DNA from: Mycolicibacterium peregrinum
GTDB taxonomy: Bacteria > Actinomycetota > Actinomycetes > Mycobacteriales > Mycobacteriaceae
DNA length: 64,000 nt
Assembly: GCF_001665785.1 (NCBI RefSeq)
Contig: NZ_LZSO01000011.1
Location: 1 to 64,000, forward strand
Direction: 5' to 3'
Shown here: positions 9,610 to 20,800 of the stretch, one piece after another
Position numbering within the stretch: the stretch's first letter is position 1
Layout: each line of letters begins with the position of its first letter
The notes under the pieces: generated by a model
Seen by the model: the letters and a program-made list of their open reading frames with translations, nothing else
What the model was told of the DNA's origin: nothing
Database searches by the model: none
Program-made: the position numbers and the translations under genes

Positions 9610-10908
9610 GTGGCCGAGCTGACCCCGGCGCAGATCAGCGCCATCGACGCAGCCCACATCTGGCACCCCTACAGCGCCATGGGCGCGGACACGCTGCCGC
9701 CGGTGGTGGCGGTCGGGGCCAAGGGCGCGTGGCTGACTGTGATCGACCCTTCCGACGGCGCATCGATCGAGGTTCTCGATGCGATGGCGTCCTGGTGGAC
9801 TGCCGTGCACGGACACGGGCATCCGGTGCTGGACCGTGCCATCAACAACCAACTCGCGACCATGAACCACGTCATGTTCGGCGGTCTGACCCACGAGCCG
9901 GCTGCCCGTTTGGCCCAGCTGCTGGTCGATCTCACCCCCGAGCCCCTGGAGACCGTGTTCTTCAGCGACTCCGGGTCGGTGTCGGTCGAGGTGGCGGTCA
10001 AGATGGCGCTGCAGTATTGGCGCAGCGTCGGCCGAGGGGCCAAACACCGTCTGATGACCTGGCGCGGCGGCTATCACGGTGACACCTTCACCCCGATGAG
10101 CGTGTGTGATCCCGACGGTGGCATGCATTCGCTGTGGACCGACGTTCTGGTGCCCCAGGTGTTCGCACCGCCCGTGCCCGCCGACTATGAGCCGTCCTAC
10201 AGCGAGGCGTTCGAGCGGCAATTGGCCGAGCACGCCGATGAGCTGGCCGCCGTGATCGTCGAGCCCGTTGTGCAGGGTGCCGGGGGAATGCGGTTTCACG
10301 ACCCGCGGTACCTCGCGGACTTGCGGGCCATCTGCGATCGCCACGATGTGTTGCTCGTCTTCGACGAGATCGCCACCGGGTTCGGCCGCACCGGAAAGCT
10401 GTTCGCCGCCGAGCACGCCGGGGTGAGCCCGGACATCATGTGTGTCGGCAAGGCGATGACCGGCGGCTACATCACCCTGGCGGCCACGCTGTGTACCCGT
10501 GAGATCGCACGGACGATCAGTGCGGGGGAGCCCGGTGCCTTGATGCACGGGCCGACCTTCATGGCCAACGCGCTGGCCTGTGCCGTCGGTGTCGCCGCGG
10601 TGGAACTGCTGGTCAACAGTGACTGGCCGGCCCGGGTGTCCGAGATCGAGGCGGGCCTGCGAGAGGGACTGGAGCCGGCCCGCGCGCTGCCCGGCGTCGC
10701 CGATGTGCGGGTGCTGGGCGCCATCGGCGTGCTCGAGATGCGCGAGCCGGTCGACATGAAGGTGGCGACGCTGGCGGCGTTGCGGCACGGGGTCTGGCTG
10801 CGCCCGTTCGGCAAGCTGGTCTACGCCATGCCGCCCTTCATCTGCACGCCTGCAGAGGTGGAACAGATCACCGCTGGCATGGTCGGCGTCGCCCGTGCAC
10901 TAACCTGA
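9610..10908 (+). CDS. bioA: Adenosylmethionine-8-amino-7-oxononanoate aminotransferase BioA
   Basis: PLP enzyme converting KAPA to DAPA with SAM as amino donor, in biotin synthesis. GTG 9610 ([20 protein letters not shown]) gives 432 residues and matches the family start. Seen: [26 protein letters not shown] and the PLP lysine in [14 protein letters not shown]. Divergent from the acyltransferase-tre operon. No BioQ box is visible upstream, but the stop codon lies inside the BioQ box that serves bioF. Encodes step 2 of a pathway whose other genes (bioF, bioD, bioB) are all in this window. Confidence 0.97.
   Translation: MAELTPAQISAIDAAHIWHPYSAMGADTLPPVVAVGAKGAWLTVIDPSDGASIEVLDAMASWWTAVHGHGHPVLDRAINNQLATMNHVMFGGLTHEPAARLAQLLVDLTPEPLETVFFSDSGSVSVEVAVKMALQYWRSVGRGAKHRLMTWRGGYHGDTFTPMSVCDPDGGMHSLWTDVLVPQVFAPPVPADYEPSYSEAFERQLAEHADELAAVIVEPVVQGAGGMRFHDPRYLADLRAICDRHDVLLVFDEIATGFGRTGKLFAAEHAGVSPDIMCVGKAMTGGYITLAATLCTREIARTISAGEPGALMHGPTFMANALACAVGVAAVELLVNSDWPARVSEIEAGLREGLEPARALPGVADVRVLGAIGVLEMREPVDMKVATLAALRHGVWLRPFGKLVYAMPPFICTPAEVEQITAGMVGVARALT
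10901..10906 (+). promoter_or_regulatory. -10 element of the bioFD promoter
   Basis: TAACCT ends exactly on the first base of the BioQ box, placing +1 (about 10913) inside it. The same arrangement is found at bioB. The promoter lies within the last codons of bioA, so bioFD can be expressed independently. Confidence 0.6.
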
Positions 10909-10918
10909 ACGGTGTTCA
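10906..10918. promoter_or_regulatory. BioQ operator upstream of bioF
   Basis: TGAAC-GGT-GTTCA is a perfect palindrome matching the TGAAC-N3-GTTCA site described for mycobacterial BioQ. It covers the predicted start of transcription for bioFD and includes the bioA stop codon. The 17 bases CCTGAACGGTGTTCAAT (10904-10920) are identical to those before bioB. Confidence 0.9.
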
Positions 10919-10945
10919 ATGGTCGTCGGCCCGAAGGAGCACCAC

Positions 10946-12094
10946 GTGACGCGCACGGATCTTTCACCGTTGGCCTGGCTCGCAGACGTCGAGCAGCAGC
11001 GCCGGCAGGCGGGGCTTCGTCGTGAGCTGCGCACCCGCCCCGCTGTGGCGACCGAATTGGACCTGGCCTCCAACGACTATCTGGGGCTGTCGCAACATCC
11101 TGAGGTCCTCGACGGGGGTATCGAGGCACTGCGCACCTGGGGCGCCGGCGCAGGCGGATCGCGGCTGGTCACCGGAAACACCGAGTTGCACGAAGAGTTC
11201 GAGACCGCGCTGGCGACGTTCGTCGGTGCCGAGTCGGCACTGGTCTTCTCCTCGGGTTACACCGCCAACCTGGGTGCCGTCGTCGCGCTGAGTGGCCCGG
11301 GCTCGCTGCTCGTCTCCGACGCCCTGACGCATGCCTCGCTGGTCGACGCCTGCCGGTTGTCCCGGGCGCGGGTGACCGTCACGCCGCACCTCGACGTCGA
11401 CGCCGTCGATGCCGCGCTCTCGTCGCGGACCGAGGACCGCGCGGTGGTGTTGACCGAATCGGTGTTCAGCACCGATGGCGTACTGGCGCCGCTGCGCGAA
11501 CTGCACGCGCTCTGCCGCCGACACGGTGCGCTGCTGCTCGTCGACGAGGCACATGGGCTCGGTGTGCGCGGTCCGGGCGGGCAGGGCCTGTTGTACGAGT
11601 CCGGCCTCGCCGGAGCGCCGGACGTGGTGATGACGACGACGCTGTCGAAGGCGCTCGGCAGCCAGGGCGGCGTGGTGCTCGGCCCCGAGCCGATCCGCGC
11701 CCACCTGATCGACGCGGCCCGTCCGTTCATCTTCGATACGGGGCTGGCGCCGGCGGCGGTCGGTGCGGCGTCGGCCGCGCTGCGGGTGCTGATCGCCGAA
11801 CCCCTGCGAGCGCAAGCGGTTCTTGACCATGCCGCCGAGCTGGCCCGGATCTCCGGGGATGCCGCGGTGCCCGATTCCGCCGTCGTCTCGGTGATCCTCG
11901 GTGAGCCGGAGGTCGCGGTGGCTGCTGCTGCCGCCTGCTTGGACCGCGGCGTACGGGTGGGCTGCTTCCGACCGCCGACTGTTCCCGAGGGCACCTCACG
12001 TCTGCGCTTGACAGCCCGGGCCTCGCTGACCGCCGACGAAATGGATCTGGCTCGTCAGGTGTTGACCGAGGTTCTGTCGGAGGCCCGGTTGTGA
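10946..12094 (+). CDS. bioF: 8-amino-7-oxononanoate synthase BioF
   Basis: PLP-dependent condensation of pimeloyl-ACP/CoA with L-alanine to KAPA. Start GTG 10946 is set by a strong GAAGGAG (10933-10939) and by the family-like [18 protein letters not shown]. 382 residues. Seen: [39 protein letters not shown] and the PLP lysine in [13 protein letters not shown]. First gene of bioFD under the BioQ box; bioD follows with a 4-base GTGA overlap. Confidence 0.96.
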   Translation: MTRTDLSPLAWLADVEQQRRQAGLRRELRTRPAVATELDLASNDYLGLSQHPEVLDGGIEALRTWGAGAGGSRLVTGNTELHEEFETALATFVGAESALVFSSGYTANLGAVVALSGPGSLLVSDALTHASLVDACRLSRARVTVTPHLDVDAVDAALSSRTEDRAVVLTESVFSTDGVLAPLRELHALCRRHGALLLVDEAHGLGVRGPGGQGLLYESGLAGAPDVVMTTTLSKALGSQGGVVLGPEPIRAHLIDAARPFIFDTGLAPAAVGAASAALRVLIAEPLRAQAVLDHAAELARISGDAAVPDSAVVSVILGEPEVAVAAAAACLDRGVRVGCFRPPTVPEGTSRLRLTARASLTADEMDLARQVLTEVLSEARL

Positions 12095-12768
12095 GCACGC
12101 TGGTCGTCACCGGGACCGACACCGGCGTCGGCAAGACCGTGACGACCGCGGCGCTGGCCTGCGCGGCCCGGCTTGCCGGGTTCGATGTCGCGGTGTCCAA
12201 GCCGGTGCAGACCGGAACCGTGGACGGTGACAACGACCTCGGTGAGGTGAACCGGTTGTCCGGGGTCGGCAATCTGCACGGCGGATGGCGCTACCCGGAA
12301 CCGCTGGCGCCCGTGGCGGCCGCGCAGCGTGCCGGGCTTCCGTTGCCGACGCGTACCGAATTGGTGGACGCGGTACGCGCTGCCGAGGTTCCCGACGGGC
12401 TGACCCTCGTCGAAGGTGCCGGTGGTCTGCTGGTCGAGCTGGGGGCTGACGGCGTCACGCTGCGTGATCTGGCTGTTGATCTCTCCGCCGCCGTCCTCGT
12501 GGTGGTCTCCCCGGGGCTGGGGACGCTCAATCACACCGCATTGACATTGGAATCTCTTGCAGGACAAGCAATTACCTGCGCCGGTCTGGTGATCGGGGCG
12601 TGGCCGGACAATCCGGGGGTCGCCGAGTCGGGCAACCGGGACGCGCTGGCACGCTTGGCGCCGGTGCGTGCAGTACTTCCGGCAGGGGCGGGCCGGGCGA
12701 GCGCCGAGGAGTTCGAGAAGATCTGTGCCGACGCCTTCGATCTGAGCTGGCTGACCGGCCTGGCTTGA
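12091..12768 (+). CDS. bioD: Dethiobiotin synthetase BioD
   Basis: ATP-dependent carboxylation and ring closure of DAPA to dethiobiotin. 225 residues. Begins [20 protein letters not shown] with the P-loop ([10 protein letters not shown]), then SKPVQTGT and [12 protein letters not shown], all family hallmarks. GTG 12091 overlaps the bioF stop, so expression is coupled to BioF and shares the BioQ operator. Confidence 0.97.
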   Translation: MSTLVVTGTDTGVGKTVTTAALACAARLAGFDVAVSKPVQTGTVDGDNDLGEVNRLSGVGNLHGGWRYPEPLAPVAAAQRAGLPLPTRTELVDAVRAAEVPDGLTLVEGAGGLLVELGADGVTLRDLAVDLSAAVLVVVSPGLGTLNHTALTLESLAGQAITCAGLVIGAWPDNPGVAESGNRDALARLAPVRAVLPAGAGRASAEEFEKICADAFDLSWLTGLA

Positions 12769-12769
12769 G

Positions 12770-13288
12770 ATGGTCCATTCCGTCGAGCTGGTATTCGACC
12801 CGGACACCGAAGCCGCGGTCCGGCGGATCTGGGATGCGCTGCGTGACGCCGACATTCCCAGCCAGGCGCCCGCAGGCAGGCCACACGCGACGCTGACCGT
12901 CGCCCAACGCATCGACGCTCAGGCTGACGTTGCGCTCACCGACCTCGTCGACCGGTTCCCGCTGCCGTGCCGGCTGGGCGCGACGTTGATCTTCGGGCGC
13001 TCGGCGGGAGTATTGGCGCGGCTGCTGGTCCCGACGGATGAGCTGCTCGAGATCCAGGCCGAAGTGTATCGACGGTGCCTGCCGTTCATGGACCCGGCGC
13101 CGATGCCGCACACCGAGCCGGGGAACTGGACTCCGCACGTCACGCTGGCCCGGCGGATCGCTCCGGGCCGGCTGACCACCGCTGTGCGGATCGCCGGGAA
13201 ACCCGCCGAGATCATCGGCCAGGTGACCGGGCTGCGTCATTGGGACGGCGACAAGCGCTCGGATCACCTGATCGGGAACTGTCCCTAG
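12770..13288 (+). CDS. 2H phosphoesterase / 2'-5' RNA ligase-like protein
   Basis: 172 residues with the two H-x-T motifs of the 2H phosphoesterase superfamily: PHATLTV (H39, T41) and PHVTLA (H123, T125). Such enzymes act on 2',3'-cyclic or 2',5'-phosphodiesters; the substrate here is unknown. It starts one base after the bioD stop, so it is probably cotranscribed with bioFD, as Rv1571 is placed in M. tuberculosis. No known link to biotin chemistry. Confidence 0.85.
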   Translation: MVHSVELVFDPDTEAAVRRIWDALRDADIPSQAPAGRPHATLTVAQRIDAQADVALTDLVDRFPLPCRLGATLIFGRSAGVLARLLVPTDELLEIQAEVYRRCLPFMDPAPMPHTEPGNWTPHVTLARRIAPGRLTTAVRIAGKPAEIIGQVTGLRHWDGDKRSDHLIGNCP

Positions 13289-13337
13289 ATCTGGCCGGCG
13301 CTAATTCGGCCCGCAGCGTCGGTGGGTGATGGCATAA

Positions 13338-13353
13338 TCGAACACATGTTCGA
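13338..13353. promoter_or_regulatory. LexA SOS box overlapping the 13E12-type gene start
   Basis: TCGAACACATGTTCGA has perfect arms TCGAAC / GTTCGA with a 4-base centre, matching the mycobacterial LexA box TCGAAC-N4-GTTCGA. The ATG at 13346 lies inside it, and a -10-like CATAAT (13333-13338) abuts its left edge, so LexA would block RNA polymerase directly. Confidence 0.9.
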
Positions 13354-14839
13354 CTCCCTGTCTGATGTGGAACTGATCGACAAGGTCAGCGCCGCCGCGC
13401 GGGCCGAGTCGGTGGCGATCGCCGCACGGTTGGCCGCGATCGGGGCGTTGGACAGCCTGCGTGAACAGGAACTGATCGACAGCATTTTGTGGCGTACCGA
13501 TCCATTCGAAGAAGTGGCCGCCGAGATTTCGGCGGCAATGCGGATCAGTAGGGGCCGCGCAGGCACCCAGATCCACCACGCCCGCGTGCTGCGCGACAAA
13601 CTGCCTCTGGTGGCGGCCAGGTTCGCCGCCGGGGACATCGACTACCGGGTGGTGCGCATGATCGTCACCCGCACCGGCATCGTCGACCCCACGGTGTGGG
13701 CCGGGCTGGATGCCGAACTGGCCGCCCGCGCCCACCGATGGATGCGTTTCTCCGAACGCCAGTTGCGGGATCGGGTGGATCAATGGATCGCCAAACATGA
13801 CCCCAACGGGGTACGGGTGCCACCCGATATCACCGAGGAACGGTTCGTCCAGATCGAACCGGGCAGCCCCGGCAAAGCCACGGTGTGGGCCAACCTCGAC
13901 GCCGCTGACGGGGCCGCGCTGAATCAGCGTTTGGATGCGGTGGCCAACACCGTGTGTGAGCACGATCCCCGCACCCATGCACAACGCCGCGCCGACGCGG
14001 TGGGCCCAGTCGCTCGACTGGAAGCCCACCTGCCGTGCCGGTGCGGTCGTGACGATTGCCCAGCTGCGCAGAAGCGGGCCGCGGCCGACGCGGCGGTGAT
14101 CCATGTGCTGGCCGACCAGGCCACCCTGGAGGGCACCTCGAATGATCCGGGATATCTGCCCGGGCATGGGGTGCTGCCTGCCGAGACGGTGCGCGACTTG
14201 GCTACCCACGCCAAGACCAAGCCGCTTGTGGTGCCGGCTGCCTCCGGCACGCACAGCGACAAGGCTGCCGACACCGCCGAGTCGGGGGATACCTCTGAGA
14301 GGTCTGAGCCCGGGTATCGCCCGTCGGTGGCACTCACGGAGTTCATCCGCTGGCGGGATCTGACGTGTCGGTTCCCGGGTTGTGATGCCCCGGTTGAGCG
14401 TTGCGACATCGACCACACCACACCCTGGCCCGCAGGCCCGACGCATCCGTCCAACACCAAGCTGTACTGCCGGGCCCATCATTTGGTCAAGACGTTCTGC
14501 CCCGGCTGGTCAGACCGCCAATTGCCCGACGGCACAGTCGAATTCACAGCACCCACCGGGCACACCTACACCACCGAACCGCACGGCGCTGGGATGTTCC
14601 CCACTCTGGGGCAACCGACCGGAGAACTGAACCTGCCCGAACCCCAACCGCCCAGCCCGGACCCGCATCCGAACCGGAGCGCGATGATGCCCAAACGCTC
14701 ACGGACACGCGAACAAGACCGACAAGACCGCATCGCCGAAGAGCGGCTCCTACGCGCCGAACTCAACAACGACCTCGACGTCGAACGCCAATACCATGCC
14801 TGGCTCGCCGAAGAATATGGACCACCACCGCCATTCTGA
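13346..14839 (+). CDS. DUF222 / HNH endonuclease protein, 13E12 repeat family
   Basis: 497-residue member of the mycobacterial 13E12 (REP13E12) family: an N-terminal DUF222 helical domain (from MFDSLSDVELIDKVSAAARA), a Cys-rich segment LPCRCGRDDC near residue 235, then an HNH nuclease domain with CRFPGCDAPVERCDIDHTTP and LYCRAHHLVK, and a basic charged tail. The family is multicopy in mycobacteria and thought mobile or recombination-related; function unproven. Start ATG 13346 is preferred over 13322 because it sits in the SOS box just after a -10 element. Located between the bioFD unit and bioQ. Confidence 0.9.
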   Translation: MFDSLSDVELIDKVSAAARAESVAIAARLAAIGALDSLREQELIDSILWRTDPFEEVAAEISAAMRISRGRAGTQIHHARVLRDKLPLVAARFAAGDIDYRVVRMIVTRTGIVDPTVWAGLDAELAARAHRWMRFSERQLRDRVDQWIAKHDPNGVRVPPDITEERFVQIEPGSPGKATVWANLDAADGAALNQRLDAVANTVCEHDPRTHAQRRADAVGPVARLEAHLPCRCGRDDCPAAQKRAAADAAVIHVLADQATLEGTSNDPGYLPGHGVLPAETVRDLATHAKTKPLVVPAASGTHSDKAADTAESGDTSERSEPGYRPSVALTEFIRWRDLTCRFPGCDAPVERCDIDHTTPWPAGPTHPSNTKLYCRAHHLVKTFCPGWSDRQLPDGTVEFTAPTGHTYTTEPHGAGMFPTLGQPTGELNLPEPQPPSPDPHPNRSAMMPKRSRTREQDRQDRIAEERLLRAELNNDLDVERQYHAWLAEEYGPPPPF

Positions 14840-14862
14840 GGCGGCATTCTGAGCTGTCCGGA

Positions 14863-15480
14863 TCAATTCTCGCTGCGCTGCCGGCCATCGCGGCCGGAGC
14901 TGAGCGTGCTGGCGCCCCGTACTGCCACGCCGTCTACGAGCAACTGCAAGCCGAAGGCGAACTGCCGGGAGGTGTCGCGGGTGAGCACCGACTGCTCGTC
15001 GGCCAGGGCGCCCGCGGCGTCCCACTGCAGACGGGACTGTTCGTCGGCGGTGAAGCCGAGCACGAAGTACAGGACAGTGCGGGCAGCCAACTCGTCGTCC
15101 GGCGATGCCACTCCGGCCCGCTGGGCGGCGTCGGCGAGTTGAGCCACGATCTCGATGGCCAGCTTTGACTGCCCGGCCGCGAAGCTCGATGACACCAGTT
15201 CGGCGCCGTCGGTGTGCGACAGCAGTGCGTCGCGCAGCGCCACACAGATCTCGTGGATCCGGCCTGGCCAGGACGGCGTCGTGGAATCAGTGCGAGCAGG
15301 CTGCAGGATGCGGTCGGCGACGGCGCCGAGCAGCTCCTGTTTGTTGGCGAAGTGCCAGTACAACGCGCCCGGGCTGACATTGAGCTCGCGCGCCAGGCGG
15401 CGCATCGTCAGGTCGGCGATGCCGTAGTTGTCGAGGATGGCCGTCGCCGCATCCACCACGTCGGGTTTGTGGAGTTGCAC
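14863..15480 (-). CDS. bioQ: TetR-family biotin repressor BioQ
   Basis: 205-residue TetR regulator. Helix-turn-helix at about residues 20-55 (GIADLTMRRLARELNVSPG, ALYWHFANKQELL), then an all-helical ligand/dimer domain. It is divergent from bioB with a BioQ operator between them, and a second copy lies before bioF, exactly as described for M. smegmatis BioQ. GTG 15480 coincides with the +1 predicted from the -10 TAGGGT (minus strand, 15492-15487), so the mRNA is likely leaderless. It should repress bioB, bioFD and itself. Confidence 0.93.
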   Translation of the reverse strand: MQLHKPDVVDAATAILDNYGIADLTMRRLARELNVSPGALYWHFANKQELLGAVADRILQPARTDSTTPSWPGRIHEICVALRDALLSHTDGAELVSSSFAAGQSKLAIEIVAQLADAAQRAGVASPDDELAARTVLYFVLGFTADEQSRLQWDAAGALADEQSVLTRDTSRQFAFGLQLLVDGVAVRGASTLSSGRDGRQRSEN

Positions 15481-15486
15481 ACCGTT

Positions 15487-15495
15487 ACCCTAGCC

Positions 15496-15496
<1 letters not shown>
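15487..15496. promoter_or_regulatory. Overlapping divergent -10 elements of bioQ and bioB
   Basis: On the minus strand TAGGGT (15492-15487) serves bioQ and puts +1 at its GTG. On the plus strand TAGCCT (15491-15496) serves bioB with +1 near 15503. The two hexamers share two bases, so polymerase binding in one direction should exclude the other. Confidence 0.55.
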
Positions 15497-16560
<1,064 letters not shown>

Positions 16561-16571
16561 AACTGGTGGTG

Positions 16572-16811
16572 ATGGTTCAAGACTTGCCCGCGCCCGTCGG
16601 CGCCGGCCTATACAACGTCTACACCGGGGTCCAGGCGGACGCGGCGGACGGAAACGTCGTACCTACCGCCGCTCAGCTCGGCCTGGAACCGCCACGGTTC
16701 TGTGCCGAATGCGGCCGCCGGATGATCGTCCAGGTGCGGCCCACCGGGTGGTGGGCCAAGTGTTCGCGGCATGGGCAGGTGGATTCGATGGACCTGGATA
16801 CGCGGCGATGA
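16572..16811 (+). CDS. bsaP: Biotin synthase auxiliary protein BsaP
   Basis: Small 79-residue protein matching the Rv1590 family that sits directly after bioB. It holds a C-x2-C ([13 protein letters not shown]) and a third Cys in [10 protein letters not shown], suitable for metal or Fe-S binding. Recent work on the M. tuberculosis counterpart names it BsaP and shows it is needed by BioB to make biotin; I rely on recollection of that work. Tandem GTG GTG ATG codons (16566-16574) leave the exact start open. It overlaps the next gene by ATGA. Confidence 0.85.
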   Translation: MVQDLPAPVGAGLYNVYTGVQADAADGNVVPTAAQLGLEPPRFCAECGRRMIVQVRPTGWWAKCSRHGQVDSMDLDTRR

Positions 16812-16873
16812 GCCTCTCGGGCGAAGAGCAGAAGGCGCAGATGAGCCTCTCGGGAGAAGAGCAGAAGGCCCAG
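16808..16873 (+). repeat. 33-base tandem duplication at the DUF2567 gene start
   Basis: Two consecutive near-identical 33-base units (16808-16840 and 16841-16873) each encode [11 protein letters not shown], differing by two silent changes. The unit includes a start codon, so two in-frame ATGs with equal context exist. Looks like a recent slippage duplication. Confidence 0.9.
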
Positions 16874-17515
16874 GCCGGTCCGGCTCCGGCCAATCTCGTT
16901 GGCGCACCCCGCGTTCCGCGTGAGCGGGCGGTGTTGACCGTCATCGTGGCTCTCGCGGTGGCCGGAGCGCTGCTCGGCGCGCTGTGGGCCTGGTTGACGC
17001 CAGGGGTTCACGGTGTGATCGCGTTGACCCGTAGCGGCGAGCGGGTGCACGCGTATCTGGGTAGTGAATCCGATCATTTCTTCACGTCGGCATTCATGTT
17101 CGTCGGCATGCTCGTTGTCCTGGCGGTCGTGGCTGCAGTGGCGCTGTGGCAGTGGGCCCCGCATCGCGGACCCGTTATGGTCGCCGCGTTGTCCATAGGC
17201 TGTGCGTTGGCCACCGGGGTGGCCGCCGGTGTCGGTGCGGCACTGGCCCACGTGCGGTTCGGCTCGTTGGACATCGCCGGAGCCCCGGTGAGCCCGGAAC
17301 ATCGGGTGCAGTACGTGCTGGAAGCGCCGTCGGTCTTTTTCGGACACACACCGCTGCAGATCGCCGGCACGATCCTGTTCCCTGCGGCTGCGGCGGCAAT
17401 GGTCTACGCGCTGATCGCGGTGTCCACCGTGCGTGACGATCTCGGTGCCTGGCCTCCTGTGGAGACCCCGACGTATCCGGTGATCCCGCAGGTGGTCACT
17501 CCGCCCGGGGCTTGA
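16808..17515 (+). CDS. DUF2567 membrane protein (Rv1591-like)
   Basis: 235-residue conserved mycobacterial membrane protein of unknown function. After the duplicated 11-residue N-terminus it has four hydrophobic stretches (about 48-70, 100-125, 130-155 and 195-215), with a loop rich in charged residues after helix 1. ATG 16808 overlaps the bsaP stop, so it belongs to the bioB-bsaP transcription unit, the same order as in M. tuberculosis. Starting at the second copy (16841) would remove only the repeat. Confidence 0.8.
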   Translation: MSLSGEEQKAQMSLSGEEQKAQAGPAPANLVGAPRVPRERAVLTVIVALAVAGALLGALWAWLTPGVHGVIALTRSGERVHAYLGSESDHFFTSAFMFVGMLVVLAVVAAVALWQWAPHRGPVMVAALSIGCALATGVAAGVGAALAHVRFGSLDIAGAPVSPEHRVQYVLEAPSVFFGHTPLQIAGTILFPAAAAAMVYALIAVSTVRDDLGAWPPVETPTYPVIPQVVTPPGA

Positions 17516-17643
17516 CGGCTGCCGGTTCGAAAAGCTCAACGAGAGGATGCGTTCCGCCGAGTACGTGGGTGTGTCGCGCAGGGCCACCGTCGGGGGCTGA
17601 CGGATATAACGCATCTACCCCTATTGTGCCAGCTCGCGATGAG
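17516..17643. other. Intergenic region between convergent genes
   Basis: 128 bases between the DUF2567 gene and the lipase gene, which end towards each other. I see no convincing hairpin with a U-run and no credible small gene; mycobacterial termination is often not visible in sequence. Confidence 0.5.
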
Positions 17644-18975
17644 TCAGAGCGGACGCCGCCGTACCGTCCGGCCCAGGGCCACCTTGGTGGCGATTCCGGC
17701 CAGTCGTGCCATGCCCATGTATGTGATCGGGTTGAGCAGCGTCGGCCATTTCGAACGCACCAGGTTAGCGGTCAGCGGGCGCTCGGCGAACCGATCGCCC
17801 AGCCAGCGTAACGCCATCGGCGCCGAGAACGGGTGCAACAGCAGGTGTTCGCTGAACATGTCGCGGTGGTACGTCACGTTGGCGCCCCCGGCCAGGTAGG
17901 TATCGGCGAGTTCGTCGATGTCGTCGACCGAGATGATCTCGTCGTGCACCGCCTGCACGATCAGAACCGGCGGGACCGGCACGGCCACACCGAGTTTGGT
18001 GTCCTTGAACACCTCGGTGACCTCCGGCCCGTCGATGATCTGTTCCAGTGGCAGGTCGACCAGATCCGCCATGTCGGTGCGGAACATCCGTACGACGGCC
18101 TCCACGGTGGTCATCCGGTGCAGCCGGTCCAGGATCTTGCGTCCCTCGGTGGTGGCGTGCTCGGCGATCACTCGGTTGAGGTTGGGGTAGATGTCGGCGA
18201 GGGCCGCCACCACGAGGGCCGGCAGCCCGGAGAAGACGGTGCCGTTGAGCCGGCGGAAGGTGTTTCCGAGGTTGCCGACGGGGGAGCCCAGGACGGCGCC
18301 GACGATGTTGAGCTCCGGTGCATAGCTGTCGGCCATCTCGGCTGCCCAGGCGCTCGCCAGCCCGCCGCCGGAATATCCCCACAGGCCGATACGGGCTGTC
18401 GGAGACAACGACAGGTGCTCGGAGTTGAGTGCCGCCCGCAAGCCGTCGAGCACCCGGTAACCGGGCTCGTAGGGGGCGCCCCACATGCCGTTGATGCCCT
18501 CGTGGTCGGGTACCGAGACCGCCCAGCCTTCGGCCAGCGCGGCCGAGATCAGCAGAAATTCCAGCTGGGCCAGGGACCCGGTGGCCTTGGCATGGTGGCG
18601 CAGGGCGTAGGAGGGGAAGCATCGGGCTGAAATGGCGTCGATCGCGCACTGGTACGACACGATCGGGCAGTCCGGTGCGGCGTCGGCCGGGACGATGACG
18701 GTGGTGGCAGCGGCTTCAGGGATGCCGTTGCGGTCCGTGGAGCGGAACAACAGCTGCGTGGCCTGCAGACGCTGCGGGATCAGGCCCAGAAACGCCAGCT
18801 CGACGTCACGGCTGCGCAGCACGGTGCCTGGTTCGGCGTGCTGGAACCCCGCAGGCGGTACATAGAACGCGTCGTGGTGGGGGAGGACGGGCCGGGAGGC
18901 CTGGTCGAGCTCCTCGTGAGGTGCCCGACCGATCCATTCGGCTGCCGAGACGCTGGCCGCACTGCCCAAGTCCAT
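17644..18975 (-). CDS. Secretory-lipase-family alpha/beta hydrolase (Rv1592c-like)
   Basis: 443-residue hydrolase of the LIP (triacylglycerol lipase) family. Nucleophile elbow [14 protein letters not shown] (G-x-S-x-G) near residue 200, an acid-region [18 protein letters not shown] and a His in [13 protein letters not shown]. No clear signal peptide. Its M. tuberculosis counterpart is Rv1592c in the same position. It lies 42 bases downstream of nrtR on the same strand and may be cotranscribed. Substrate unknown; lipid esters likely. Confidence 0.88.
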   Translation of the reverse strand: MDLGSAASVSAAEWIGRAPHEELDQASRPVLPHHDAFYVPPAGFQHAEPGTVLRSRDVELAFLGLIPQRLQATQLLFRSTDRNGIPEAAATTVIVPADAAPDCPIVSYQCAIDAISARCFPSYALRHHAKATGSLAQLEFLLISAALAEGWAVSVPDHEGINGMWGAPYEPGYRVLDGLRAALNSEHLSLSPTARIGLWGYSGGGLASAWAAEMADSYAPELNIVGAVLGSPVGNLGNTFRRLNGTVFSGLPALVVAALADIYPNLNRVIAEHATTEGRKILDRLHRMTTVEAVVRMFRTDMADLVDLPLEQIIDGPEVTEVFKDTKLGVAVPVPPVLIVQAVHDEIISVDDIDELADTYLAGGANVTYHRDMFSEHLLLHPFSAPMALRWLGDRFAERPLTANLVRSKWPTLLNPITYMGMARLAGIATKVALGRTVRRRPL

Positions 18976-19017
18976 CCCGGCATTCTTGCTTAAGAAGGGT
19001 CTAAGAAGCCAGTCGAC

Positions 19018-19710
19018 TCACCCGGGCGGGCGTAGAGCAGCGAATTCGTCGGTGACGCGGTACCGCGAGTCGGTGAACCGGAACAAGGCCGCGGGACGGC
19101 CGCCGCTGCGGCCCGATCGTGCGGTGGTGCCGGTGCGGGTGATGACCTTGCGACGTTCCAGCACCCGCTGCAGGTTCGTGGCGTCGACTTGGTAGTCGAG
19201 CGCGGCGTTGTAGATGTCGCGCAACGTGGATAGCGCGAATTCCTTTGGTGCCAAGGCGAATCCGATGTTGGTGTACGACATCTTGGCCATCAGCCGGTTG
19301 CGGGCGTGTTCGACCATCGGCGCGTGGTCGAAGGCCATCGGAGGCAGGTCGCTGACCGGATGCCATCGGGTGTCCGGCGGCAGGGCCGGGGTCGAGGGGG
19401 AGGGCACCAGGCCGAGGAATGTCGATGCGATGGTCCGCGTGCCGGGAACTCGACGGGGGTCGGAAAACACCGCCAACTGCTCCAGGTGGGCGAGTTCTCG
19501 CAGGTCAACCTTCTCGGCGAGTTGTCGCCGGACCGAGCTGATCAGGTCCTCGTCGTCACCCAGTCGGCCGCCCGGCAGGGACCATTTGCCCCGCTCCGGA
19601 TCCAGCGCCCGCTGCCACAGCAGCACGTTGAGTGCGGGTTGCCGGGTGTCGAGGCCGCGAACCTGGAACACGACGGCGAGCACTTCGTGCGCGGTGTTAC
19701 CATGTGGCAT
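19018..19710 (-). CDS. nrtR: NrtR-type NUDIX/winged-helix regulator of NAD synthesis
   Basis: 230 residues: an N-terminal NUDIX-like domain and a C-terminal winged helix (from about residue 150). The Nudix box is degenerate: [20 protein letters not shown] keeps the Gly and first Glu but has RQ-LAEK where catalytic members have RE-UxEE, consistent with a ligand sensor rather than an enzyme. Divergent from nadABC with a palindrome between them. M. smegmatis NrtR at the same locus represses nad genes. ATG 19710 lies one base after the +1 predicted from a perfect TATAAT, so it is nearly leaderless. Confidence 0.88.
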   Translation of the reverse strand: MPHGNTAHEVLAVVFQVRGLDTRQPALNVLLWQRALDPERGKWSLPGGRLGDDEDLISSVRRQLAEKVDLRELAHLEQLAVFSDPRRVPGTRTIASTFLGLVPSPSTPALPPDTRWHPVSDLPPMAFDHAPMVEHARNRLMAKMSYTNIGFALAPKEFALSTLRDIYNAALDYQVDATNLQRVLERRKVITRTGTTARSGRSGGRPAALFRFTDSRYRVTDEFAALRPPG

Positions 19711-19733
19711 GTTTTCGATTATAAGTCGAAAAC
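19711..19733. promoter_or_regulatory. NrtR operator between nrtR and nadA
   Basis: Inverted repeat with 8-base perfect arms GTTTTCGA / TCGAAAAC around a 7-base A/T-rich centre. It contains the nrtR -10 TATAAT (minus strand 19723-19718) and ends about 24 bases before the nadA start, so a bound regulator would block both directions. Assigned to NrtR by position. Confidence 0.8.
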
Positions 19734-19756
19734 CTGACGCAGTGGAGGAGGTCGGC

Positions 19757-20796
<1,040 letters not shown>

Positions 20797-20800
<4 letters not shown>

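Noticed and set aside
14828..14844. CCGCC/GGCGG hairpin at the end of the 13E12-type gene as a terminator
   Set aside because: Five-base stem spanning the stop codon with no U-run; common by chance at this GC content.
17516..17614. Possible minus-strand small gene fragment (RDTPTYSAERILSL-like)
   Set aside because: It has no ribosome site and no recognisable family, and is part of a long frame antisense to the DUF2567 gene.
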